A stretch of 11,897 bases of DNA from an uncultured Oscillospiraceae bacterium (GCA_910587335.1 CAJUMG010000017.1:8476-20372), one strand, 5' to 3'. Positions 1-7,018 are shown, counted from the stretch's first letter. The notes: generated by a model from the letters alone, not told the origin. Program-made: numbers and translations.

Positions 1-597
1 GCCAGAGACAAGACTTAAATTCAAGGTTCCCCCAGCGGCGAATTCGGTGGAAGAGCAATAGCGGTCCAGAAAGAAAAATCCAATCAGCGCAAGTCCCGCG
101 CCAAAGGTGGAATACCCCAGATACTTAAATCCGGCCGCCACCGCTTCACGGCTACCGTTGTGGATTACCAGCGGGACTGTAATGAGCGTCATCATCTCAT
201 AAAACATGTACAGGGTCAGCAGGTTTCCCGCCAGACCAATGCCCATCAGAATGCCAAGGGTCATGGTATAAAAGCCAAAAAAGCGCTCTTCTTTCCCCTC
301 GTGCTGCATATACTCATAGGCAAAAAACGCCGCCAGCGTCCAAATACCAGAAACTAGACAAAGGAAAAACCTGCTTAGGTTGTCCATTCGCAGGTAGATG
401 GAGATGCTCCCTCCCAAATCCCAAATGCGCAGAGAAAGGTCCGGCAGAAAGCTTATCCCCACTGCCGAAAACAGCGTGCCCAACACCGCGGCGGACACCA
501 CGATCCGGCGGATTTTGGGGTTATGCAGCCAAAACACTGTCAAGCCGGCAATCAGCGGCAGCAAAATCGGCAGCAGCAAAACGATATTTTTGAACAC
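1..597 (-). CDS. Second MnhD/NuoL-like antiporter subunit (partial, N-terminal 199 residues)
   Basis: This is the start of a proton-conducting membrane transporter of the NuoL/M/N-MrpA/D family. The 3' end lies outside the window. The GTG at 595-597 is the only usable start: an in-frame TAA sits at 613-615, and GAGGTGA lies about 7 bases upstream of the GTG. The translation opens with a hydrophobic helix (residues about 3-23) and a second near 33-50. It then carries the sequence LYMFYEMMTLITVPLV, whose glutamate (E134) sits where antiporter-like subunits keep their ion-pair glutamate in helix 5. A lysine follows at K158 in GFKYLGYST. The gene lies 25 bases after mnhD and is clearly part of the same operon. 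Two MnhD-like genes in tandem recall MbxH/MbxH' of Mbx complexes. Whether it is MnhD- or MnhA-like cannot be settled from the N-terminus alone. Confidence 0.9.
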   Translation of the reverse strand, partial: MFKNIVLLLPILLPLIAGLTVFWLHNPKIRRIVVSAAVLGTLFSAVGISFLPDLSLRIWDLGGSISIYLRMDNLSRFFLCLVSGIWTLAAFFAYEYMQHEGKEERFFGFYTMTLGILMGIGLAGNLLTLYMFYEMMTLITVPLVIHNGSREAVAAGFKYLGYSTFGAGLALIGFFFLDRYCSSTEFAAGGTLNLSLVSG

Positions 598-622
598 GAA
601 TTGATCACCTCTTTATCGGGAC

Positions 623-2125
623 TTATAAGAGCGCAAGTCCGTTTTGAATCAGCGTTACAACCGGCTGGTAGCAAATTCCCAGGAAAAATACCGCCGCGAT
701 GAACAAAACTGTTGAAGCTGCGAATATCGGGTCCGCCGGCTGCTTTTCCCCGGCCTCCCCTTCAGTGGGTTTTGACCAAAGAGCCGCAACCGCAGGAATG
801 TAGTACAATGCATTCAGTACAGTGGACAGCGCCAGGGTCAGCAGCGTCATCCACATTTTTACCGGCTGCGCCATTGTCGCACTGGCAAAAAACACCTTGG
901 CGGCGAATCCGCCAAACAACGGTATACCGATCATGGACAAAGCGCCAACGGTAAAGCCCACACCAGCCAGCTTATTTTCATACGCAGCACCCCGCAGGGC
1001 ATACAGCTTTTTATTGTGATGCCGTCCGGCACTTAGTGCGCTGGCACAGCTAAAGAGCATCGGTTTTGTACAGGCGTGGACCAAAATCTGAAAGCAGGCG
1101 GCCATAATGCCAACATCGGTACCCAAGCCGATCCCCATAAAGACGTAACCCAGCTGCGCCACCGAAGAATATGCCAGCATCCGTTTGATATGCCCTTCTT
1201 TTATGGCGCCTACCGAACCGACGATCATCCCCGCCAGCCCAAACAGGAAAATCATATTGGTAACCCGCAGACTGCGGATCACCTCGATGGTGAATACCTT
1301 ATAAAACAGCCGGATCATCAAAATAATATACCCCTTGACCACCAGTCCGGACAGAACCGAGCTAGAGGCAGTGGTCGCGGATCCATGGGCAGGCGGCAGC
1401 CACAGATGAAACGGGAACATCGCGCTCTTGATGCCAAGACCCATCACGATCAACCCCACGACAACGGTCAGCGGCATGGCGTATTGACCGGTTGCCTCCA
1501 GCTCCAATACCTTTTGTTGTAGATTGGGAAATAAAAGGTGCCCGGTAATACAGTACAAAAGTACAATTCCCAAAAGTACCAGGCCAGAACCCAGCAGACT
1601 CATAATCAGATACCGCATGGTGGCTACCATTGTAGCTGAACTGTCCTTGGCCATAACAATGGCACAAGCTGCAATGGTACTGATTTCAATAAAAACGTAT
1701 GCGGTAAAAATATCGTTGGTGTAGGTCAATGCCAGCAGCGCTGCCAGAATCTCGTCCATCATGATAAAGTAAAGCTTTTGCTTTTCCGGCAACACATCTT
1801 CGAAAATATCCCGCCGGCCACCCAGCAATGCCAGCAGCATCACCAGGCAGACAGCCGTAGCCAACACCGCCTCCAGCGGACCGACCGACAGCTCGTTTCC
1901 CCAAGGCGCCGGAAAATGACCCATCATAAAGCTAAAGCTTTCGTTTTTAGGGCCAACTCTGCCCAGCAGAATCGCGGATAAAATTAGTCCCGCACTGCAA
2001 GCGCCCAGACTGAGCCGGTATGCCCATTTTCCGTTTTTCAAAAGCGGGGTGACAATACCGGAAATCATGCAGATAAAAATGCTGAAAAATGGAAAGTTAT
2101 GTACGAAAGGCACCGGTTCACTCAT
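623..2125 (-). CDS. mnhD: MnhD/MrpD-type Na+/H+ antiporter subunit
   Basis: This is a proton-conducting membrane subunit of an Mrp-type multisubunit antiporter (NuoL/M/N family), about 500 residues and about 14 membrane helices. With the ATG at 2125 as start, the expected charged residues are visible: E147 in AYVFIEIST, K233 in GIKSAMFPFHLWLPPAH, K264 in SGLVVKGY, K314 in KRMLAYSSVAQLGY, and K354 in HACTKPMLF. The reading frame stays open upstream to a TTG at 2161. I prefer the ATG at 2125 because it gives the N-terminus MSEPVPFVHNFPF typical of the family and an 8-base overlap (ATGAGTGA) with mnhC. AAAGGGAG lies directly against this ATG, so the exact start is not certain. The gene is translationally coupled to mnhC and followed after 25 bases by a second MnhD-like gene. 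MnhD versus the closely related MbhH/MbxH cannot be told apart by reading alone. Confidence 0.93.
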   Translation of the reverse strand: MSEPVPFVHNFPFFSIFICMISGIVTPLLKNGKWAYRLSLGACSAGLILSAILLGRVGPKNESFSFMMGHFPAPWGNELSVGPLEAVLATAVCLVMLLALLGGRRDIFEDVLPEKQKLYFIMMDEILAALLALTYTNDIFTAYVFIEISTIAACAIVMAKDSSATMVATMRYLIMSLLGSGLVLLGIVLLYCITGHLLFPNLQQKVLELEATGQYAMPLTVVVGLIVMGLGIKSAMFPFHLWLPPAHGSATTASSSVLSGLVVKGYIILMIRLFYKVFTIEVIRSLRVTNMIFLFGLAGMIVGSVGAIKEGHIKRMLAYSSVAQLGYVFMGIGLGTDVGIMAACFQILVHACTKPMLFSCASALSAGRHHNKKLYALRGAAYENKLAGVGFTVGALSMIGIPLFGGFAAKVFFASATMAQPVKMWMTLLTLALSTVLNALYYIPAVAALWSKPTEGEAGEKQPADPIFAASTVLFIAAVFFLGICYQPVVTLIQNGLALL

Positions 2126-2492
2126 CTCCCTTTTGTCTGGCCAGCAGGACGATTTCGTCAAAGTTGACCGTTTTATATTTCTGATACAGCCGCTGAATCA
2201 AAGCTAGAGAAAATGCCGTAACGCTTACCGAAACAACAATGCCGGTGAGCACCAAACCCGCGGGGATGGGGTTAATGTAATCAGCCGCACGCGCTGTCTC
2301 TCCCACAAGAATCGGCGCCAAACGGCCCTCGATATATCCCTGAGACGCCAAAAACAGATAGACCGCATTATCCATAATGCCAAAGCCAATGACCTTCTTG
2401 ACCAAATTGTTCTGCAAAAGAAGATTTAAAAAGCCAATGCCAAAAAGGATCACCGCTGCGACTTCATAATGATTAATCAGCAGGTTTTCCAT
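2118..2492 (-). CDS. mnhC: MnhC/MrpC (NuoK-like) antiporter subunit
   Basis: This is a 124-residue NuoK-like subunit of the Mrp antiporter complex. It has three predicted membrane helices (about 10-27, 35-52, 76-101). The segment PIPAGLVLTGIVVSVSVTA is the diagnostic MrpC/NuoK stretch (family form roughly DPLPQALVLTAIVI). The length is normal for MrpC. The ATG at 2492 shares its A with the TAA stop of the preceding gene (TAATG), indicating translational coupling. The 3' end overlaps the chosen mnhD start by 8 bases. The C-terminal tail of about 20 residues is polar and probably cytoplasmic. Confidence 0.95.
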   Translation of the reverse strand: MENLLINHYEVAAVILFGIGFLNLLLQNNLVKKVIGFGIMDNAVYLFLASQGYIEGRLAPILVGETARAADYINPIPAGLVLTGIVVSVSVTAFSLALIQRLYQKYKTVNFDEIVLLARQKGDE

Positions 2493-3439
2493 TACAACTC
2501 CCCCTTTGTGAACAGCGCATAAAACCCATACATGGTACAGGCCACCACAATGCCAACGCAGATATCCAAAATTAAAATTAGGCCAGAGCTTAAAATTGCG
2601 CCGGGTGTTCCCAGAGGAATGTGCGACTCCAGATGGTTTGCGCCGGTAAAGAAGGAATAAGCCTTAGAGGCAGCATAAACCATCAATGCCGAAGAGGTGA
2701 TCTTGCGGAAGGTGCCATAGTTAAAAAACTTGTTTATCCGGATCATGCCAAAAGAAACCGCAAACAAAATCAGCGCCGATCCCATAATCGTGCCGCCGGA
2801 AAAACCGCCGCCCGGCGACAGGTGACCATTGAGCACTACATATATGCCATAGACAAGCACACAGGGAATCACCAGTTTGGCGATCTGGGTCAGGATAATA
2901 TCCTCTTCATGTTCTTCAACAATATGCTCACGGGCTGTAAGCAGATCCTCGTTTTTATCTATGTTATTGCGGTCCCGCATCAACAGCATCGTCACACAGG
3001 TCACCGCCAAAAACAGCACCGATGATTCACCAAAAGTGTCGAACGCACGATAATCCAAAATCATGCCGGCAACCATATTGACAGCCCCGGTTTCCTTCAG
3101 ACCATCTTCTACATACCGCTCCACTACCTCATTGACCACCGGGTTGCTCGGGCTGCCAAACAACGGCAGCTTCAGTACCGTAATCATGAGTACCGTGACA
3201 ATGACAACACCGATTAGCACGGCGCACACCCGATAAATATGGTCAAATCGGCTCAGACCCATCCACTCTTTTTTAGCAGGCTGCACTTTTTGTTTTTTGG
3301 ATTTTTCCGCCTTTTTCTTTTTGAACTTGGGCGGTTCGGCCGGGAGCAGGCTCTTTTCCTGCGCATCGCCGTTGACCCAAGCGCAGAACCGCTGCCAAGA
3401 GGTCTTTTTTTCCTTTTTTATTCTGGCCATCTTATTCAT
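2492..3439 (-). CDS. Fused MbhE-like / MnhB antiporter subunit with basic N-terminal extension
   Basis: This 315-residue protein joins two units that are separate in Mbh complexes. Residues 1-57 are hydrophilic and very lysine-rich (FKKKKAEKSKKQKVQPAKK at 39-57). Residues about 70-90 form a membrane helix. Residues about 103-147 (VERYVEDGLKETGAVNMVAG, then DTFGESSVLFLAV) match the MbhE / MrpA C-terminal region. Residues about 183-315 are a full MnhB domain with HLSPGGGFSGG at 206-216 and about four helices. The ATG at 3439 has AAGGGA 7 bases upstream and overlaps the preceding gene by 8 bases (ATGAATAA). A GTG one codon upstream and an ATG at 3430 are alternatives. Ordinary MnhB is about 140 residues, so the length alone shows the fusion. 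It is a structural, membrane-embedded subunit of the Mrp-like module. The role of the basic extension is unknown, though it is likely cytoplasmic by the positive-inside rule. Confidence 0.88.
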   Translation of the reverse strand: MNKMARIKKEKKTSWQRFCAWVNGDAQEKSLLPAEPPKFKKKKAEKSKKQKVQPAKKEWMGLSRFDHIYRVCAVLIGVVIVTVLMITVLKLPLFGSPSNPVVNEVVERYVEDGLKETGAVNMVAGMILDYRAFDTFGESSVLFLAVTCVTMLLMRDRNNIDKNEDLLTAREHIVEEHEEDIILTQIAKLVIPCVLVYGIYVVLNGHLSPGGGFSGGTIMGSALILFAVSFGMIRINKFFNYGTFRKITSSALMVYAASKAYSFFTGANHLESHIPLGTPGAILSSGLILILDICVGIVVACTMYGFYALFTKGEL

Positions 3440-3686
3440 CACTCGTTCCCTTCAGCGCGTGGATTTTTTTCAATGTGTAAACAAGAAGCAGTCCGCTGAC
3501 ACCTGCGCCTACCGCCGCCTCTGTAATGGCCAGATCAGGGCTTTCCAACAGCACCCAGATCACCGACATAACCAGGCTGAAGGAGGTAAAAATCACAACA
3601 GATACCAACAGTCTTTTTGAAAAGGTCACTGCCAAAGCGCAGACAATGAGCAAAATCGGCAGAATCAATTCCAAAGTCAGTCTCAT
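3432..3686 (-). CDS. DUF4040 / MbhD-like (MrpA C-terminal) subunit
   Basis: This 84-residue membrane protein has three hydrophobic segments (about 4-22, 27-47, 57-70). The stretch ESPDLAITEAAVGAGVSGLL is the hallmark of the DUF4040/MbhD family, which corresponds to a C-terminal piece of MrpA in Bacillus-type complexes. It starts at an ATG whose bases overlap the mnhG stop as ATGA, and it ends 8 bases inside the next gene. The position between mnhG and an MbhE-MnhB fusion mirrors the mbhC-D-E-F order of archaeal membrane-bound hydrogenase operons. It therefore supplies, as a separate polypeptide, a segment normally carried at the end of MrpA. Confidence 0.9.
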   Translation of the reverse strand: MRLTLELILPILLIVCALAVTFSKRLLVSVVIFTSFSLVMSVIWVLLESPDLAITEAAVGAGVSGLLLVYTLKKIHALKGTSDE

Positions 3687-4003
3687 TTCTCAACCACCTC
3701 GCATTCCGTTTTAATGTGTTTAAAGGTTACGAACTCCGCCTTTGCCAACAGATGGCTGGAGACCGGGCCAGCAAGCCATAAAAAGCAGATGATAAGACCC
3801 ATCCGCAAAGCATGAAAGCCAAAGCCCACCAACAGAATGAGTCCCAGCAGAACAAATAAAATTCCCAATGTATCTCCCAGCGCGGCGGCGTGCATTCGAT
3901 TTAGCACATATTTAAACCGAAACAAACCCAGAACCGACACCAGGTAGACAAACAGACCCAATCCAATCAGGACCATTCCAGCAACGATTCTAACGTTTTC
4001 CAT
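3683..4003 (-). CDS. mnhG: MnhG/MrpG antiporter subunit
   Basis: This is a 106-residue subunit of the Mrp Na+/H+ antiporter with three membrane helices (about 5-24, 43-62, 66-84). The loop RFKYVLNRMHAAALGDTLG matches the family signature (typically RFPDxYTRMHAAxKxDTLG) at the expected place after the first helix. The length is typical of MnhG/PhaG. The ATG at 4003 has AGGAGG 9 bases upstream, inside the end of mnhF, and overlaps mnhF by 14 bases. The stop overlaps the next start as ATGA. Small MnhE/F/G subunits are needed for assembly of the complex rather than being the main ion path. Confidence 0.95.
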   Translation of the reverse strand: MENVRIVAGMVLIGLGLFVYLVSVLGLFRFKYVLNRMHAAALGDTLGILFVLLGLILLVGFGFHALRMGLIICFLWLAGPVSSHLLAKAEFVTFKHIKTECEVVEK

Positions 4004-4298
4004 TTTCCTGTTCCTCCTTTTCGTGTACTCTGCGGCGGACGATTACGAGCCGGCAAAGCACCACCACCATAATAAAGCTCAGCATGGCGTAAACAATCGC
4101 CACATCAATTAAATAAGGTTCATTTTTATAAACCGAAAGGATGGACAAAATAACGATTATCATCGTGCTAATCATGTTGCCCGCCACTACGCGATCGGTA
4201 AAGCGAGGGCCTTTAATAGCGCGGATCATGCAAAAGAAAATCAGAATCGACAGAAAGACTACCGATCCCAACAAAAACATAGGGGTAAAATCTTTCAT
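3990..4298 (-). CDS. mnhF: MnhF/MrpF antiporter subunit
   Basis: This is a 102-residue MrpF-type subunit with three helices (about 8-25, 38-55, 63-83). The segment GPRFTDRVVAGNMISTMIIV is the characteristic MnhF/PhaF motif (GPTxxDRVVAxNxIST), followed by the YLIDVAIVYAMLSF helix. The C-terminal 15 residues are charged and cytoplasmic. GGAGG lies 8 bases before the ATG at 4298. It falls inside an alternative-frame continuation of mnhE, which suggests that mnhE originally extended to within 3 bases of this gene. The length is normal for the family. Confidence 0.95.
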   Translation of the reverse strand: MKDFTPMFLLGSVVFLSILIFFCMIRAIKGPRFTDRVVAGNMISTMIIVILSILSVYKNEPYLIDVAIVYAMLSFIMVVVLCRLVIVRRRVHEKEEQENGKR

Positions 4299-4318
4299 TT
4301 TTTAGTCCTCCAGTTTTT

Positions 4319-4750
4319 TCAGCAAATGCATAAATTGAGAATCATCCACATCTGACTATCCAGTGCGTGAACACAGAACAGTTCGTGCTCGCAGAACACT
4401 GTAATCGTGCCGGGAGTCAGGGTAATGGCGTTTGCCAGACCAACCCGACCCATGTTCGTGGTCAAATCTGTATAAAAGAACACCAGCTTAGGGTCGATCT
4501 CCTTTTTCGGGGAAAGAATGACCCCGATTACGTGAAAGCTGGCTTTAATAATATCCCGCAAAAGCACCAACAGGAAATGAAAAACGCCTCCGATTTTCTT
4601 TAAAAGCCGCAATTCTTTTTGGACGTCATAGTCCAGCATTTTGATTGCGAACAGATAAATAGCCCCAGAAATAACCAAGCCGAAAAGGCAGATCTCCCAT
4701 GTGATTTTTCCATTGAATAAAATCCACAGGGCGAAAAGCAGAACGAACAT
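4319..4750 (-). CDS. mnhE: MnhE/MrpE antiporter subunit, C-terminus apparently frameshifted
   Basis: This is the first gene of the operon and encodes an MnhE-type subunit (143 residues as read). It starts with two hydrophobic helices. A third amphipathic stretch (KKIGGVFHFLLVLLRDIIKA, about 51-70) follows. The family hallmark VGLANAITLTPGTITV lies at 103-118, before FCVHALDSQ at 125-133. GAGGTGA lies 5 bases before the ATG at 4750. After DSQ the current frame gives an un-family-like MWMILNLCIC and a stop at 4319. A minus-one frame instead reads DVDDSQFMHLLKKLED and stops at 4302-4304, 3 bases before the mnhF ATG; this looks like a normal MnhE ending. The gene thus seems to carry a small indel near its 3' end, or the sequence has an error there. 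The core of the protein is intact. Confidence 0.92.
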   Translation of the reverse strand: MFVLLFALWILFNGKITWEICLFGLVISGAIYLFAIKMLDYDVQKELRLLKKIGGVFHFLLVLLRDIIKASFHVIGVILSPKKEIDPKLVFFYTDLTTNMGRVGLANAITLTPGTITVFCEHELFCVHALDSQMWMILNLCIC

Positions 4751-4826
4751 TCGATCACCTCAATAACGTTATTTTCGATTGATCCATATACTTATTTAAA
4801 TATGTATATCAGAAGAAACCCAAACT

Positions 4827-4855
4827 ACTATATCATAAGCCCCGAAAAGTGGCAA
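4827..4855 (-). promoter_or_regulatory. Sigma-A-like promoter of the Mrp operon
   Basis: On the minus strand TTGCCA (4850-4855) is followed by a 17-base spacer and TATAGT (4827-4832). It lies about 75 bases upstream of the mnhE start, with no ORF between. It is a good but not perfect match to the vegetative consensus. An overlapping alternative is TTGCTT with TATGAT at 16 bases. Confidence 0.6.
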
Positions 4856-5057
4856 GCAAAAAGATTCACAACAAAATGTGCAAAAAATGCATGTTTTTTA
4901 TGAACAAATGGTAAATTCAAATAAAACAGTTTTTGTTTTTCCAAAAAAAGATGCAAAAACCCTCTGAAAAACGACCAAATATTTCCAAGTGAAATCTTGT
5001 GAGCCTCCATCCGCAAAAGCTTTCTCCCTTAAAATGAATGATATCCTGCAAATATTG
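4856..5057. other. AT-rich core of the divergent intergenic region
   Basis: This is the middle of a 398-base gap between mnhE (minus) and nhaC (plus), lying between the two outward-facing promoters. It is A/T-rich with many A- and T-tracts and includes the imperfect palindrome around AAATGCATG near 4887. I see no convincing gene, tRNA or riboswitch. A minus-strand ORF of 62 codons (4828-5016) has no ribosome binding site and overlaps the promoter. The region could hold operators shared by the two antiporter systems, but no clear operator can be named. Confidence 0.5.
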
Positions 5058-5086
5058 TTTACAAAGTCATTTTATAATGTTATAAT
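5058..5086 (+). promoter_or_regulatory. Sigma-A promoter of nhaC
   Basis: TTTACA (5058-5063), a 17-base spacer, and a perfect TATAAT (5081-5086) lie 63 bases upstream of the nhaC start codon. The leader would be about 55 bases long and has no obvious folded element. Confidence 0.75.
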
Positions 5087-5148
5087 CATCCTGCTGCTAT
5101 ACCCAAACAAAAAATCTTTTTGCTTATTTCTAACTGGGAGGTATCCAT

Positions 5149-6726
5149 GTGCAGGATGTAGGCATTTGGTCGATCATTCCTCCGGTTGTAGCCATCCTTT
5201 TGGCAATCATCACGAAGGAAGTTATCTTTTCACTCATCTGCGGCATTTTATCCGGTACGGTTATCTATGTGCTATGTTACCAATTGAGTTTTGTCGAATG
5301 CTTTTCCACCGCTGTCGATATCATGATCGCAAAGCTGGGGGAAAATGCTGCCATGATCATTTTCCTCTCCCTTCTGGGCGGTCTGGTTGCCGTCATCACC
5401 AAAGCCGGCGGCTCTAATGCTTATGCCAGCTGGGCACGTGGCCGATTTAAAAGCCGCCGGTCCGCCCTTGCAGCTACCGCCGCTTTTTCGGCTTGCCTGT
5501 TTTTAGACGATTATTTTAACTGTATCACAAGCGGGACTGTCATGCGTCCGGTAACCGACCGGTTTCGTATTTCCCGGGAAAAGCTTTCCTACATCGTGGA
5601 TATGATGGCCGCCGCCATGGCGATTTTGGCCCCTATCTCCTCCTGGGCCGCTTCGGTTATGTCTTATATCCCCGCCGAAGGGGGCGTAAGCGGTATGCAG
5701 GCATTTTTGCATGCCGCACCGCTGAATTTTTATGCTATTGGCACCATTTTTATGGTGTTTTGGATCTGTATCCGCAAAAAGGGTGATTACGGTCCTATGG
5801 CAGAAGCGGAAGCCAAGGCCCGGCGCGACGGGGTTTACGACACAGCCCAAACCGAAAACGAAATCAGCCGGATAGAAGCTTCTGCAAAAGGACGTGTCTG
5901 GGATTTGGCCATCCCGATTGCCGCATTACTGGTCTTTTCGGTACTGGCTATGCTTTATGTAGGCGGCTTTTGGTCCGAAGAACTCACCCTTGTGGAAGCA
6001 TTCGGCAGGACGGACGCACCTACTGCATTGGCGTTAGGTGGCGCCTGTGCGCTGCTTGTGGCATTTTTCCTGTTTATTCCCCGCAAAATCATGCCCATGG
6101 CAGAATTTTTTAAAGCTTTTAATGACGGAGTAAAGTCTATGGTCGGCGCCAGTGTTATTCTAACTCTGGCCTGGAGCATCAGCAGCGTTTGCCGGGACTA
6201 TCTGGGGACCGGCGAATACGTGGCACGGATCGTTCGTGATTCGGGCATCCCTGTCCCACTCCTGCCCGCTATCGCCATGATAGTAGCAGGGCTTTTGGCC
6301 TTTGCCACCGGCACCTCTTGGGGAACCTTCGGCATCTTGATCCCCATTGTGGTGACAATCTGTGATACACTTGCCCCGGAAATGACCGTTCTGTCCCTAT
6401 CCGCTGTATTGGCGGGCTCGGTTTTTGGCGACCAGATCTCCCCCATCTCCGATGTAGTCATCCTTTCTTCCGCTTCTTCAGGCTGTGAATTGATGCGCCA
6501 TGTGGTCACCCAAATCCCTTATGCACTTACCGTTGCCTGTTGTGCGGCCATTGCCTATCTGGTAGCCGGTTTTTCTTCAGAGCTTGGCTATGGAATATAT
6601 CTGCCCATTTCCCTGGGTGTTTTCTTTCTGTTACTGATTGCGGCGCTTTTGATTCTTCCTCGCCTTTTCCCCGCTAATGAAGAGATGACAGAGCTGGTAG
6701 CAAGCGAAAAAGAAACTCTGTCTTAA
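5149..6726 (+). CDS. nhaC: NhaC-family Na+/H+ antiporter
   Basis: This is a 525-residue polytopic membrane protein of the NhaC antiporter family, expected to exchange Na+ for H+ across the cytoplasmic membrane. About 12 helices are visible. Family-typical conserved stretches include LDDYFNCITSG at 119-129, APISSWAAS at 161-169, ATGTSWGTFGILIPI at 386-400, and GSVFGDQISPISDVVILSSA at 423-442. The segment at about 209-250 (KKGDYGPMAEAEAKARRDG onward) is a charged cytoplasmic loop. The GTG at 5149 is chosen because GGGAGG lies 7 bases upstream; an ATG two bases earlier hits a stop after four codons. It has its own promoter and terminator, so it is probably monocistronic. It is transcribed divergently from the Mrp operon, so two sodium/proton systems share a control region. 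The substrate could also be a metabolite exchanged with Na+/H+, as in MleN-type relatives. Confidence 0.93.
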   Translation: MQDVGIWSIIPPVVAILLAIITKEVIFSLICGILSGTVIYVLCYQLSFVECFSTAVDIMIAKLGENAAMIIFLSLLGGLVAVITKAGGSNAYASWARGRFKSRRSALAATAAFSACLFLDDYFNCITSGTVMRPVTDRFRISREKLSYIVDMMAAAMAILAPISSWAASVMSYIPAEGGVSGMQAFLHAAPLNFYAIGTIFMVFWICIRKKGDYGPMAEAEAKARRDGVYDTAQTENEISRIEASAKGRVWDLAIPIAALLVFSVLAMLYVGGFWSEELTLVEAFGRTDAPTALALGGACALLVAFFLFIPRKIMPMAEFFKAFNDGVKSMVGASVILTLAWSISSVCRDYLGTGEYVARIVRDSGIPVPLLPAIAMIVAGLLAFATGTSWGTFGILIPIVVTICDTLAPEMTVLSLSAVLAGSVFGDQISPISDVVILSSASSGCELMRHVVTQIPYALTVACCAAIAYLVAGFSSELGYGIYLPISLGVFFLLLIAALLILPRLFPANEEMTELVASEKETLS

Positions 6727-6752
6727 ATACATTTCCGATTTGTTAAAGCTAT

Positions 6753-6795
6753 AAAGGGCCTGTTTCTTTACTGAGACGGACCCTTTCTTTCTATC
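6753..6795 (+). terminator. Rho-independent terminator after nhaC
   Basis: AAAGGG (6753-6758) pairs with CCCTTT (6781-6786). The stem continues inward through GTTTC/GAGAC (with one G-U pair) around a short loop, giving about 14 pairs with one mismatch. A pyrimidine run, CTTTCT, follows. It starts 27 bases after the nhaC stop. Confidence 0.75.
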
Positions 6796-6895
6796 CAAAG
6801 GATGTCTTTTTCCATCAGTCTAAAAATTTTTTAGTTAAATTATACGAATACAAGTTAGTCCAATTCATGTTTCTATCAATTCGAACAATACTTTA

Positions 6896-6934
6896 TTTAC
6901 AAAAACCATAAAATCTGATAGACTTTATTATAAT
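6896..6934 (+). promoter_or_regulatory. Likely promoter of the MalY-like gene
   Basis: Two overlapping readings are possible. One is TTTACA (6896-6901), 17 bases, TAGACT (6919-6924). The other is a perfect TATAAT at 6929-6934 with a poor -35. Either would start transcription next to or within the palindrome at 6937-6968. Confidence 0.5.
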
Positions 6935-6936
6935 TC

Positions 6937-6968
6937 GTATGAAAAATAGCTATAGCTATTTTTCATAC
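6937..6968. repeat. Perfect 32-bp palindrome in the leader of the MalY-like gene
   Basis: Bases 6937-6968 read identically on both strands; the half is GTATGAAAAATAGCTA. It begins 2 bases after a TATAAT box and ends 50 bases before the preferred start codon. As DNA it could be a dimeric repressor site overlapping the transcription start; as RNA it could form a 5' stem-loop. A second hairpin, CTCTGCC/GGCAGAG (6969-6991, 7-bp stem, 9-base loop), follows directly. Confidence 0.8.
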
Positions 6969-7018
6969 CTCTGCCCGCGTAGCAGGCAGAGATTTTAAGA
7001 AAGGTCGTGTCAAAACAA

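Noticed and set aside
1076..1522. Plus-strand 148-codon ORF opposite mnhD
   Set aside because: It is a low-complexity, histidine- and glutamine-rich translation antisense to a clear membrane protein; a shadow frame.
4828..5016. Minus-strand 62-codon ORF upstream of mnhE
   Set aside because: It has no ribosome binding site, overlaps the Mrp operon promoter, and has a composition that reflects AT-rich intergenic DNA.
4989..5417. Plus-strand 142-codon ORF overlapping the nhaC start
   Set aside because: It spans the nhaC promoter and runs in another frame of the conserved NhaC coding region without a ribosome binding site.
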